This document shows, in pieces, positions 46,672 through 57,973 of a DNA stretch of 64,000 bases. This DNA is from Plantago major (Eukaryota > Streptophyta > Magnoliopsida > Lamiales > Plantaginaceae), in the NCBI GenBank assembly GCA_026545765.1, contig JAIFAC010000179.1:88831-152830 (forward strand), in the 5' to 3' direction. Below the pieces are notes generated by a model, which searched no databases, had not been told where the DNA came from, and saw nothing but the letters and a program-made list of their open reading frames with translations. Made by a program: the position numbers and the translations under genes. Numbering within the stretch: the stretch's first letter is position 1; every line of letters begins with the position of its first letter.

Positions 46672-48026
46672 TTAATTCATCTGAGATTGCATCTCTCCAA
46701 TGTTTCTTAGTGATTGATTCCTCATAGTTTTCTGGTCATGTGTTAGAGCAAGATTAATTGAATATTCTTTATATTTTTCAGAGAATTTTTCATATCCTAG
46801 AAATTCTGAGATTGGATATTTAGTTCTAGTTTTGTCAACCTGCACTGTGTATGATTTTGCTTGATGATGATAAATGTCAATTTTAGATGGCAGTTTTCTT
46901 GATCTTGTTGTCCTTCTCAACTGTTCTTCTGTGTTTTCTGCATGAACATCTTCTCTTTCAATTTCTTCTTCATGTCCTGAATCTTCTTCTTCATTTAAAA
47001 AATTCATATCTTCAGCAATCATTTGTTCAGATGTTATATCATCATCCATTTGTCTTTCATTCACAGTTCTTGATTGATTTCTTTTATCAATCCAATCATA
47101 CTCATCAGTGTTTGGTGCTCTTAGTTGAATTTCTTCATTTGTTGTGTTGTCTTCTCACCTTTGTAGGGAAAAACTGTCTCCACAAAGATCACATTTCTTG
47201 AAATGAAAATAACTTTTCTATTTAAATCAAATAATTTATAACCTTTAACATTAGGTGCATATCCAATAAAAATGCACTTCTGAGATCTTGAATCCAACTT
47301 TGTTCTTCCTACAGATTCAGTACATGAGAAACATAAGCATCCAAAAGTCTTAATTACTGAATAATCAGGTTTCTTCTCATAAAACATCTCATCAGGTGTT
47401 TTATTTAATAATACAACACTAGGTGTTCTATTAATTATTAGGTATGCAGTTGTTAGCACTGCTTCACTCCAAAAATGTTCAGTTAAACTAGCTTGAAATA
47501 GGAGTTCTCTTGTTACAGTTAACAAATGTTGGTGCTTTCTTTCTACAACTCCATTTTGTTGTGGAGTGTATGCACAAGTCCTCTGATGGATTATTCCATT
47601 TTTATGCATGATTTATGGCATATGAAACTCCATGCCATTATCTGTTCTTATTGTTTTAATGTTTTTCTGTGTTTGATTCTGAATCATCTCAATAAAGTTT
47701 TTAAGTGTTTCTTTTGTGTCAGATTTCAATCTCAACAGAAAGATCCAAGTCATTCTACTATGATCATCTACTACAGTCAAGAAATAGCTATGATTGTTTA
47801 CAGAAACCACATAATAAGGTCCCCATAGATCACAGTGTAACAATTCAAGAATAGAACTTGTGTTTTTATTTCTAATAGGAAAGGGGAGTTTCTTCTGTTT
47901 AGCTTGCATACAAACCTCACAGTAAGTAAACTCTTTACAAGAAACTTCAGGATTAAAAGCTTTAATAGCCAGTAATCTACTAGAACTGAGATGTCCTAAT
48001 CTAAAATGCCAATTGTGATCTTTCAC
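46672..48026 (-). pseudogene. Copia-D: gag-pre-integrase, integrase and linker
   Basis: NWHFRLGHLSSSRLLAIKAF, CEVCMQAKQKKLPF, HCDLWGPYYVVSVNNHSYFL, TDNGMEF, YTPQQNGVVERKHQHLLTVT and GYAPNVKGYKLFDLN are in copia order. An acidic linker (46.7-47.1 kb) leads to reverse transcriptase. Confidence 0.92.
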
Positions 48027-48164
48027 AACAACTTATCCATCTTGGTCATTAAGATTAGTTATGGCTATTGCCGATAAAGAAATTAAATCTTCAACTTGAT
48101 ATGGTCCCTTCTTAGCTTCAATCTGCCCAATCTTTGTCACTGATGCCATCAATGAAGAGTTTGT

Positions 48165-49633
48165 CTACAATATATGACAAAAGTTGTTAACAAACATGAA
48201 TGCTATTGCATTTTCTCTGCATACTTTGTTTACTGACATCAAGTTTAGCTTGAAGGTAGGGACACATAGTACTTTCTTTAATATACATTTGTCATTCAGC
48301 TTGATATCACCAATATGTGTGATCTGTACCTTGTTATAGTTAGGTAAGGAGACAAAAGAGTTCAAAACTTTAACATTATCTGTGTATAAACTCTTATCAT
48401 AAATAATATGATCTGTAGCTCCTGAGTCTATTATCCAACTATATAAAGATCCATTTGTTATTAAATTTGCAGTAATACTCATACCGCATAGTCGAGCCTG
48501 TGTGTCTTCATTCCGCATAGTTGATCTCAGTGCTTCTTCTCGAGTTAGAACCAGAGTGTTGCTTGTATATGAGTCGTGAGTTAATGCCTCCAGATCCTTG
48601 GTTTTGCTGTGCAAAACTCATCAGTTGGTGTAATTGATCATTAGTGAGACTCACTGAGTTTCTCTGAGCAACATTTCCATTAAAATGGTTTGATCTTCCA
48701 CCATAGCTATATCTTCCACCTCTTCCCCTAAAATTTCCTCTTCCAGTTCCTTCATATGGCTTCTTCGAGTTATTTGTTGGAAAACCATGAACTTTAAAGC
48801 AGTTTTCAAGAGTGTGATTGCTCAGATTTGGACAGTTTGGGCATGAAAGCCCCTTCTTATCCTTCCTTTTGTAACCAATATGCATTGCAGATGATTCAAA
48901 AGGCATCATACCAGTTTCTCTTATCATTTTCTGAGATTCTTCATGCAAAACCATTGAGTAAGCTTTGTCTAGAGCTGGTTTTGGATCCATGAGAAGGATC
49001 TGACCTCTCACCATATCAAAAGTATCATTAAGACCCATTAGGAACTTAAAAATTTTATCAACTTCTCTGATCTTTTCAACTTCTTCAGAAGTTTTACAAG
49101 CATCATCTTTACATGAGCGTAGGACGGGCTTGTAATCTTAAGTTCTTCCACAAACTCGATAACTTAGTGAAATAGTCAGTGACTGAGGTGTTGCTTTGCA
49201 TTGAAGCGATTATCTCCTTTTGGAGTTGATATATGCCTACATCATTGGGCTGTGCATATCTCACTTTGAGTTTATGCCACCCTTTTGCAGCAGTTTTCAC
49301 ATAAAACAATGCACTCTTGATTTCTGGAGATACAGAATGTATCATCCATGAAAGTATGATAGTGTTACACCTTTTCCAGGCTTCTTTAGAGTCTTCATTG
49401 TTTTCTGGTTGAGTTACAGTACCATAGATGAATCCTAACTTGTTTTTGATGCTAAGAGACATCAGAAAGGCCCTAGACCAAGTATGATAGTTGGTCTTGG
49501 TGAGCAAAGGTGTAATAGCACCTGAGATGGAGTTATCAGAGTGATGTAAGAAAAGAGGACTGTTGGAGTTTTCATGCGCAGGTATAGCAGGAGTAGTGGC
49601 GGAGTCAGTGGTGGCGGAAACAGGCTCAGCCAA
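48165..49633 (-). pseudogene. Copia-D: gag and protease
   Basis: Gag opens near 49.63 kb with LLTKTNYHTWSRAFLMSL, then SNHTLENCFKVHGFP (single-knuckle remnant) and a Gly/Arg-rich stretch (RGNFRGRGGRYSYGGRS). The protease is seen as YSWIIDSGATDHI near 48.4 kb. Confidence 0.9.
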
Positions 49634-49724
49634 TAGGTTAGTGGTGAAGGAAGATGGAGGAAAAGAACATGAAGCTTTTTAAGTGTAGGGAGATAGAAAG
49701 ATTACTGAGATGGCTCTGGTGCCA

Positions 49725-50260
49725 TGTTAGAAAACTTTGTTGTAAATTACTGTGAAGGAGAGCTGAATTGTATTAGATTATAAAAAAGAGTTACATGTAG
49801 GCCTTTTATAGCCTTAATCGCATAATATTTTTAATACAACAATTTTGAAAATAAAACAGAAAATACAATGAAATAGTACTCAATTGATACACATCCTTTC
49901 TTCGAGATGTCCTAGCTTGTGATTTCCACCGTTGATTGAAAGATAAACGGCTTAGATCGAAAAGTACCAAATTGTACTCGTCTGAACCCTAGTTGCAGAG
50001 CTTTGTCCGTTTGCTGCAGGTTGAAGACGAACTGGGCGTTGTGTTAGAAAACGCAAGAGCATGTGACGCTTTTCCCTTTCTGTTGTCTTTAAATAATTTC
50101 GCTTTCACTTTCGCCCTTCTCGCTTTTCCTTCGCTCAACTCGCCTCAAATTCCTTCGCCTTCCATTTTTGGTCCCTAAACTTTTGAATTCTTTGCAATTA
50201 ACTCTTGTTAAATTGCGATCGAGTCCTCACTTTTTCCTTTTTCTCTCTAAATTTCCAATA
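49725..50260 (-). repeat. Copia-D 5' LTR (right)
   Basis: Begins TGTTAGAAAACTTTG and ends AAATTTCCAATA, then the CAACC duplication and resumed Copia-C integrase. Primer-binding site directly inside. Confidence 0.93.
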
Positions 50261-50265
50261 CAACC

Positions 50266-51121
50266 GCTTGTTTGTAAATTCGGTGCCTCCATCACTCCTG
50301 AAAGATTTAATTTTGTGGAGAATTAGTTTTCAACCAAGTTCTGGAACTGCACAAAGATATCATAAAAGTCTGATTTGTGGCGGATAAAACCACGTGAAAC
50401 AATATCAAAAATGTGAGCAAAACGCTTTTCATTAACTGAAAACGGCAATCGTTTACTCTTTGCCAACTGACATGCGGAACATACTAAAGGATTTGGTAAT
50501 AGCGAAGTAAGAGACCTCTTTTATTTAAAAGAGAAATGGTATCAAAATTAACGTGTCCAAAACGTGCGTCCCAAAGATCAAATGAACCATGTAGTTTCTT
50601 GGAGTGCAAAGCGGAAACAAGTGCAGAATGTCCCCTTTCCAACACATAAAGTCCTTTCTCACTATGGTTCTCCATGTTGTTCGATTCTGAATACGAAATG
50701 AGTTATCAGTGAACAATACATCAACTGGATAATCATTAGTGAGCTTGCTAATGGAGAGAAGATTTTTAGTGAGATGAGGAACCACTAAAACATCCAAGAG
50801 AAGGGATTTGAGAAGTTGGTCTTTTTCAAGCCAATTAGTGTATTCTGGGTTTGGTATGGTAGTATTGGTTGGTCCGGCAATATTTTCCGGTGGGACAGCA
50901 GCGGTGCCGTCAAAGAAGGAAAAAAGGCGCTGGGATTTGAGGAGGGATGAGACTTGGTCGGACCATATGACATAATTGGTTGACTTGAGTTTGTTGTTGC
51001 TGAGTAGATGAGACATTGTGGCAAGAGAGAGAGCGCCATCGAGAGGAGAAGAAGCAGAAGAGTCTGTTGCCATGGTGAAGGAAAAAACGAGAGAGTGAAG
51101 AGGGATGGAAAGAGAGGTCAA
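50266..51121 (-). pseudogene. Copia-C: gag, protease/pre-integrase and start of integrase
   Basis: The minus strand gives a copia gag start (LKSTNYVIWSDQVSSLLKSQ, ~51.0 kb), then VVPHLTKNLLSISKLTNDYP (protease end) and the LWDARFGHVNFDT pre-integrase block (~50.55 kb). Much of gag is absent. The integrase start at the left edge was cut by Copia-D. Confidence 0.82.
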
Positions 51122-51130
51122 TTTGGGGGG

Positions 51131-51576
51131 CTTGGACCCAGCTGATGATTAACTTGCCTAGACCATATACTACTATACATTTACCTTAAAAATTGTGTCA
51201 ACAATTTGAAACTAGATAAGATAATTTTTTTTTACATGCATCAGCTTAATAGCAGAGTTTATTACTAGATGTTAAGTTTCAAATTATGAATGAAAATTAA
51301 AACGAAACATTTTGCTGGTAAACTGTTAGATGCCCTTCTGGAATGTGTTGGGTTTAATGACCTATTGGTCCTTCCCTTGTGATGGAGGAACCTCGACATG
51401 TAAGTCGGATAATCTCTGTGTATTAACAAAAGAATTATATACCCACACAAACGAAAATGCAGGTTAAGCAAAAGTGGTTCTAAATTCCAGAACACATCAC
51501 TAAAATAACAAAGTAATGCCGAGCATAGTTTCAAAGACATGAAGAAAATAACAGGCTGCGGTATTTTGATATAGTC
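51131..51576. other. 3' flank of AIG1-5
   Basis: No gene. It shares ordered blocks with 39.76-40.03 kb (see that entry) and leads into the minus-strand stop of AIG1-5. Confidence 0.6.
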
Positions 51577-52970
51577 TTATAGATATACACAATAGGGAGG
51601 CCGTTTTCGTAGCTTTTCAGTCGCGCTCTTAGCTTTTTCCAGATTATTTCTCAACTTTCTAATTTCTTCTTCAGATTTCGACTGAGCAGCCAATGCCATT
51701 TCTACTGCCTTCAGCCGAGCAGCTTTTTCCGCTGCCAGATCTTGCTTGAGCACCAGCATCGTCTGTTCAAGTTTGGCCTCAACCTAGAAAAGATGATTGT
51801 GTACAAATAAATAAATGGTCAGATTACAGAAGAAAGTTATTGGCGAATTATCAGTTAACTGACAAATGGTCCGAGATAAATTTTTCTTATGAGTTGCAAG
51901 ACATTGGCGAATACATGGTCCAAAAAGAACGAATATGTACCATCTCAGTTATTTTCTTGAGTCGGTCCTCATCCTGTACCTCCAATACAGATTCACTGTG
52001 GCCAGCTTCATCATCGAAGAGTTCAGTCCCTATCTGTTGAAAGAAATGGAAAAGAAAGTTTTAATATGTACTTCAACATTATATAGAGAATTGAAATGGA
52101 CATCAACTGGAAATACTAACCTTCATTTGACGAAACAGATCATTTGTGTATGGCAGTCCACCATTTTTGCCTAAAACCTCGGAGAGGAGGACAAGGAGGC
52201 GGATAACCTGTTCAGCTTTCTTTTCCTCATGTCGTGTTCTGTTGTTGAAAACAACATACCTGTTTCCACACATGTCAAGGATATCCTGTACCAATAAACG
52301 ACATCATTCATAAGAAACAAAACATGTCGCGAAAGGTCTTGTGTACTGTAGAGTGAACAAGCAATTAAAAGAACAATGAACCTTCAGCGGCTCAGGGCAA
52401 TGTTGTCCCAAGTAATCCTCCAGAGCAACCTCATCTTCTTCCAGTTCATCACCACCAGTGAAAACCACAATCATGTAATCACTAATTTTCGTACCAAAGA
52501 ACTTCAGAAGGTATCTAACCGAGTCTTTTTCTTCTCTAGAAAAACGACTTTTCAGAGATAGAACCACAAGAACAGCATGGATACCATTCTCTGCTAGTCC
52601 AATGCAATTCACTATCTCTTTTCCAATAAATCCAGGGTCAGCAGTAAAATCGAACAACCCTGGTTATGTGGATGTGATCAGGTAAAAGCAATAACACTAA
52701 GAAATTACTCGTAACAATATTATCATATACTAGTACCTGGTGTATCAATCACATTCACAATCTGCCCGTCTTCCAGTCGAGTCGTTTGCATCTCGCACTT
52801 ACTCGTCACACCAGCTGAAGAAAACTTTGATTTGAAAGCTTTCCTACCTAGGATACTATTTCCCGTTGCACTTTGCCGTTCCCCGTTCGCCCCACTAAAA
52901 CTAAGGTCCGTGCTTCAATCTCTTGCGAAGAAAACTGAGATTCGTCATCAGATGCAGATACTCCTCCCAT
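51577..52970 (-). CDS. AIG1-5: AIG1/IAN-family GTPase gene, five exons, one apparent frameshift
   Basis: Minus-strand exons are 52970-52737, 52659-52382, 52285-52121, 52033-51941 and 51783-51577, about 325 residues. The start codon at 52970-52968 gives MGGVSASDDESQFSSQEIEA followed by RTLVLVGRTGNGK. The DTPG motif spans the exon 1/2 junction; exon 2 has IHAVLVVLSLKSRF and VVFTGGDELEED. Exon 3 has MCGNRYVVFNNRTRHEEKKA. Exons 4-5 form a coiled coil ending YCVYL, a CxxL prenylation box. The A-run of the P-loop lysine/serine codons (plus 52872-52874) is one base short of the paralogous GGCAAAAGT and breaks the frame just after GNGK; everything downstream reads cleanly in the expected frame. This is either a fresh lesion or a sequence error. 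The family is associated with pathogen and stress response; the role of this copy is unknown. Confidence 0.88.
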
Positions 52971-53170
52971 GTCTGATTACTATGTATCAAAAATCAGCAG
53001 AAAGACAGACAAACAAAAATTAGCATGTCAATTTCATATTCAAGATTCAAACTAATAGACTTGAAAGAATAAAAGATGAAATAATACTTATATAAACCTG
53101 ACCTTCTCTGCAAGGTTGCTAACTTGCTGTATAATGTGATAGATGTTCTAACACATGTAAGTGTACATGA

Positions 53171-53240
53171 GTATTTATAGAGGCTACAGTTACTGTATTG
53201 TGCCTTGATTCATTGATTTTAGCAGGGGAGATGAAAAGCC
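53171..53240 (-). promoter_or_regulatory. AIG1-5 promoter: TATA box and shared TTTTCATCTCCC box
   Basis: On the minus strand TATAAATAC (plus 53171-53179) lies about 200 bases before the ATG, leaving room for a 5' leader with an intron. Upstream, TTTTCATCTCCCC (plus 53225-53237) matches the box ahead of AIG1-3 and in the duplicated flank near 41.12 kb. Confidence 0.6.
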
Positions 53241-53959
53241 AGTAACTAAATTGATTGAATTGGAATACCAAAAGTCCAGGTTACTTATTGGTAACAACAA
53301 ATTATCTGAACCATTGATCGACAGTACTAAAAGTTCATCAATCCAATGTGAATAGTACTACAAGTCCTCTAATACGTGTCATTTTATTTAATCTAGTAGC
53401 ATTATTGAAATTTGATTCACTCTTTGCATATCCTTATACGTTTCATATATGACAGAAAAAAGTCGCATTGTCCCTAAAGAGTACGTAAGCGTCCTTGAAG
53501 TTTGTTTTTCTGCGATATTTTCATTGAGTTTTAACTTTAAGGTACGTGCGATTTGCCTCCTTGTAATTGTACGTAAGAGCTTCTTTGCCTTGTAGGCTGT
53601 AGCAGCTTAGAAGTGGGGGAAAAAACCAAATTTTAGGTAGTAAACCGCACAAGTGCAGATCCAAGGACACTTTGCACAAAAGTCTCAAACTTTAGGGGCA
53701 AGATTACTTTTTGCCTATCTATGATACAGGCTACAAACATGAAGCCTGAATTATGATCAAAGATGAAACAGAGGAAAGACCAAGAATAAAGATGTGAAGC
53801 ATTTTGAAAAGTGAAGAATTGACTTCAACAATTCGAAGTTACATGATGTAAACTATGATGATTTAGTATTGGAATTCAAGGCAAAAGCTACCTTGAATAG
53901 AAATAACCTCAAATAGAGGAATTTCACAAGGTCATGTACAAAGTCCAAGAGACTAAAGA
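53241..53959. other. intergenic DNA between AIG1-5 and the membrane-protein gene
   Basis: AT-rich, no supported gene or clear repeat. The right part probably holds the 3' UTR of the minus-strand gene ending at 53960. Confidence 0.5.
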
Positions 53960-55919
53960 TTAATCGCGAATTCCAAGTTCAACCTCGAGTTCATCATCTT
54001 GTTCAAAGAGCTTCAGGAGACGTGCATGTTGCTCAGCTCTTTTCTTTTTCTGCCATAGCTTATATAGGAAAACACCAAAGCCAACGGCTGCTGCAAGGCC
54101 AGCCAACAATATGAGGATTTCTAACCCGGTGAGACTTGACGACTTCTTGTTAGCAGTTTTGTGATTGTTGGATGATGAGCTGTCATCTGCCGATCCTGTA
54201 GAGGAGAAGAATAATAGTAGTAAGTTTCCTATCCAGGTGGACCAGGTAAATAAAATAATAAGTTCTTCCAACTTTTCATCTAAATCCATCCTTCTTGATA
54301 CACTGTCTGAAATGACTTAACTGTAGATGATGTAAAAGAAACTTGAATTTTAATATCATAAAGGACAAATACATTCATACAGCTTCTATAGAATACTTCC
54401 TTATATCCCATTAAAGAAAAACCACAGAATTGAAGTGAACAAATAAATATATAAAATAAAATAAAGAAGAAGAGGATAAGAAGAACCTTTATCTTAAGAG
54501 TATAATAATTAAGCTCATGGAGAGACTAAGCATACACGGATTACACCATAGTACAGACTCAATTCAATTGTATGAAGGCATCCTTTGATAGCCAAACCAA
54601 AAATTACAGACTTGCTCGAGCTTGTAAAGCATAGACTAAGGAATAGAAGCAGTGAAAAATTGAGCACTAAAATCAATGCTCAGTAATAAAACAACTCCGC
54701 TGAACAGATAAAAAAAATATCTCCAGTAACATGCAGGGTCCGTTTAACTCTTCACACCCTACCGAGACAACTCTCAAGGGATCAAGACTGGGAGTTACAA
54801 ATGGGAAACAGATTGTCTTTGGTAAGAGGCACTATTGTCATTATAAAGGTAATTTGAAAGCAGTTTGTGTTATGATTTATGAAGTTAGAATTTCACCCCC
54901 ATAAGATAGCCCTAAGTCCATAAGACCATAACATAACACCCAAATTTAAGTCAAGTTGGTCCAGTTTTCAGAAGAGAATTCGCATGATGCATCAGAAATG
55001 CAGAAGCTCACAGCAATATGCCACACCAATATCTATAATACTCACACTCTACAGTCTACACCATATGTATCGATTGACAAACAAATTTAGACATCTAACC
55101 AAAAGCAGGAAATGATATTCAAACAATATTACACGTGCTGTTAAACCATCATCTGGTAATACACATTGAACGAGCAATCTGTAGTCAAGATATGATCTGA
55201 AAGAATGCAGCTCAATGTTCAGGAGAAAGAAAAACAAACCAAACTAAATCGCCATTTAGAGCTTTATCAAAGAGGCCACTTCCAGCCATGGATTAAATTT
55301 TCTACTGAGATATGATTCCATCAATAGTAGACCAATTCGAGTTTTCCAAGATATTTTGAAAGATTATGTGTAGAATTGGCTCACAAAAATCTGCCTAAAA
55401 CTTCATATTTATGTATGATCCGAAATCAACAAAAACTAGAATCTCCGCCTCAGACATTTATGTATGATCCAAAATCAACAAGAACTAGAACCAGACCAAA
55501 GGGTCACATCACATCACATCACAGTAAAAAACAATTCATCAGCTCCAACAAAATCAAAGCGTTATAAACACAAGCTAATCAATACAGAGTCAATATATCC
55601 TTACCAGCTCAATAATAAAAAGGGCTAACAGAATATATGCCAAAATTGAACAGCAAAACAAGATGAGCTTTTATTTACTCCAAACAGCTCAATAAACACA
55701 GTAATGCCCACCAATACTCCAAACAGAAAAAAAGATAGAATCTTGAAAACTCCAATACAATCAAACCAGTCAATCACATAATTGAACAGAAAAACAAGAT
55801 GAGCTGATAGAAAAGGAGCAGATCAAGAAAGAAGCCAAACCTGGGATGAGCAGAAAACCCAATGAAGAGAAAAGGCATAAGAAGAATCGGCGAGAGCTGA
55901 AACTTTTGAATTCACCCAT
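53960..55919 (-). CDS. small single-span membrane protein with signal peptide, two exons
   Basis: Exon 1 (55919-55841) encodes MGEFKSFSSRRFFLCLFSSL and GFLLIP, a basic then hydrophobic leader typical of a signal peptide. A donor (CAG/GTTTGG) and an acceptor (CTCTACAG, plus 54196-54203) bound a 1.6-kb intron. Exon 2 (54195-53960) carries a Ser/Asn-rich segment (SADDSSSSNNHKT), a transmembrane helix (GLEILILLAGLAAAVGFGVF), a KKKRAEQ stop-transfer cluster and an acidic tail (DDELEVELGIRD). The junction keeps the frame, giving 104 residues. Topology is inferred as short lumenal or extracellular N-part, one span and cytosolic C-tail. I do not recognise the family by name. A TATA-like TATAAAC on minus (plus 55988-55994) lies about 70 bases upstream of the ATG. 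An alternative reading starting at 54289 would lack the leader and is less likely. Confidence 0.75.
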
Positions 55920-56009
55920 CTTTCTTGTTGACCTTTCTTTCTTTCTCCTTTGATGACGATCTCTCTCTTGTGTTGTCTTCTTGGAGTGTTTATAATAGCC
56001 TGAATAGAC

Positions 56010-56034
56010 GAAGAAGAAGAAGAAGAAGAAGAAG
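56010..56034. repeat. (GAA)n microsatellite
   Basis: About eight GAA/AAG units just upstream of the minus-strand membrane-protein gene's TATA-like motif. Confidence 0.95.
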
Positions 56035-56518
56035 AGAATTTGCAGGATACGGGTTTTTTTGTTTCAATTGATAAATTCGTCGGCTGTTATATATTTGTGC
56101 GACTTCAGACAGACTCAGGAACAAACTAGTCAAATCACTCGGTGAAAAGTGTAGAATAACGGGTAAACTGCATAAAACCCCACGAGTTCCAACTCGAACC
56201 ATAACAAAACCCCACAATTATTAAATCGTGTTAAAACCCCTCAATTATATATTAAGAGTCTGCAGGAAACCTCTAACGAACACGAGTGCATTACACGTGT
56301 ATGCAAAGTCAAATCTGGAGGGTTTCGTGCCAATTTATGATCATTGATAGAGTTGTTATGCAATTTTTATGTATTATTATAAAATATAATGAAAACATTA
56401 AAATTAATTGTTCTTTATTAAATTATTTTCTTGTAATATTGAATATAATTGCAAAATCATTTCTCTTATTATATAATTCAAGCTAATTGTCTTTGTTATT
56501 TGTCTTAATTTATTCACA
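56035..56518. other. intergenic DNA
   Basis: No supported gene. GGGTAAACTGCATAAAACCCC at about 56.16 kb looks like the edge of a plant repeat, but its other end was not found. Confidence 0.4.
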
Positions 56519-56724
56519 GAGTCTCATCGGAGACAATCTCTACATAACTTATCTAGAGACAAATTCATATTGTTAATCAAAACGCCCATTTTGTTAACAT
56601 CATTGTTTTTTTTTTCATACACAAAAATGCATTTTGTTAACAACCCAAATGTTCTGATTAACAACAAGAATGCTTTTTTTTTATCTAGATTAGTTATCCT
56701 GAGATTGTCTCTGAGAATTACTCT
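56519..56724. repeat. small fold-back repeat (MITE-like)
   Basis: GTCTCATCGGAGACAATCTC (56521-56540) is mirrored by GAGATTGTCTCTGAGA (56701-56716). Inside, GTTAACA and GATTAACAA motifs also pair. This is a roughly 200-bp inverted-repeat unit of unknown superfamily. Confidence 0.5.
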
Positions 56725-57890
56725 TTTTTATTTGATTAAATTCATCATTATTGCATAATTTTAATTTTTTATTATGTTTAGTTTCTTATAAATCGAAAAT
56801 ATCATAGTTATACTTTTCAAAAAAAAAAAAAATACTATGATGGATATTACAATCATATTCAATTCAATTCAATTAATATACCATGCAACCTAGGAATCAT
56901 CAAAAAAATAGCTACACTACACTGGAATACAAATCCAAATTTGACTGAAATCATAACAACTGTTGCTATGGTGCATCAACCTAAGGAATCCAAATAGACC
57001 TCGAGTTGTGATACCATCTTACGTAAGTTGAACCTTAAGGAGGATTCGAGAGGACTCGAACTCGATTCGTTTATAAGATGTTCACTAAAGCCTCATTATA
57101 AGCTAGTTTTACTTATCGAATCGGTAAGGTTTAGATCAATTTAAAAATATATATTTACATGTATTTTGAATAACAAGCTCGACTAAACACGAATACGAGC
57201 CAAGCTCGAGTTCGAAAGTTAGCTCATTTTCTCAATGTACCAAAAATGAGATACTCATTGACTCAATCGAAGACCATGTCTATGTAGTTTGACATACTCA
57301 AATTAAGTAGTTATAAATCACACAAACTTGATCCCACATTATTCAAATATGTCCCCAACGTAAATTTTAACTTTTAAGTATCCTTCTCATCCCAATAAAA
57401 ATTGAATAAATTTTGCGAGGATTAATCAAACATCACATATTTTGAATAAACATCAGATGCTTAGCTACAAAATTAACATGTTTAAAAATGCATATAATGC
57501 ATGTTTATTATACATATAATGTTTGAAGTTAAACATAGTATGATATTTGTACGTAAAGATGTGATATTGAAGTGGTATTTTTGAGAAATCGCAAAAATTA
57601 TGTGAAAATTCGAGTATGTTACTTCTACGTTTTCTTTCTGTTGTACTTGTAGATTGTCCATTGTTATTCTCTTGTTGGAACTTTGGTATCTTTGTCATTT
57701 TAATATTTTAATGCTAGTAGAATAAAGGATTACTGATTTAAATAAGTTGGACCAAATGTTTGGCCCCAAAATATGAGTCGTATATCGAGGCCCAGCCTAA
57801 GTTTGTTGAGCACATAATTTAAATCTCAAAGCCCTGCACCCTTTAAAATTATATGGGCCGAGTTTAGAATTTAGAGCGCGACTAGAGGGC
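56725..57890. other. AT-rich intergenic DNA
   Basis: No supported coding sequence or RNA gene; low-complexity A and T runs. Confidence 0.5.
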
Positions 57891-57892
57891 CG

Positions 57893-57973
57893 AATTAACT
57901 TGCCTAATTGCATTAAATTAACTAGGGGGCTAATTAACCTGCCTAATTGCATTGAATTAACCTGCCGAATTAC
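57893..57973. repeat. short tandem repeat, about 39-bp period
   Basis: AATTAACTTGCCTAATTGCA (57893) recurs as AATTAACCTGCCTAATTGCA at 57932 and partly as AATTAACCTGCCGAATTAC at 57955. Confidence 0.75.

Noticed and set aside
54196-54289. Upstream extension of the small membrane protein (start at 54289)
   Set aside because: A good 3' splice acceptor at 54196-54203 and an in-frame signal-peptide exon at 55841-55919 explain the gene better; the extension is intron.
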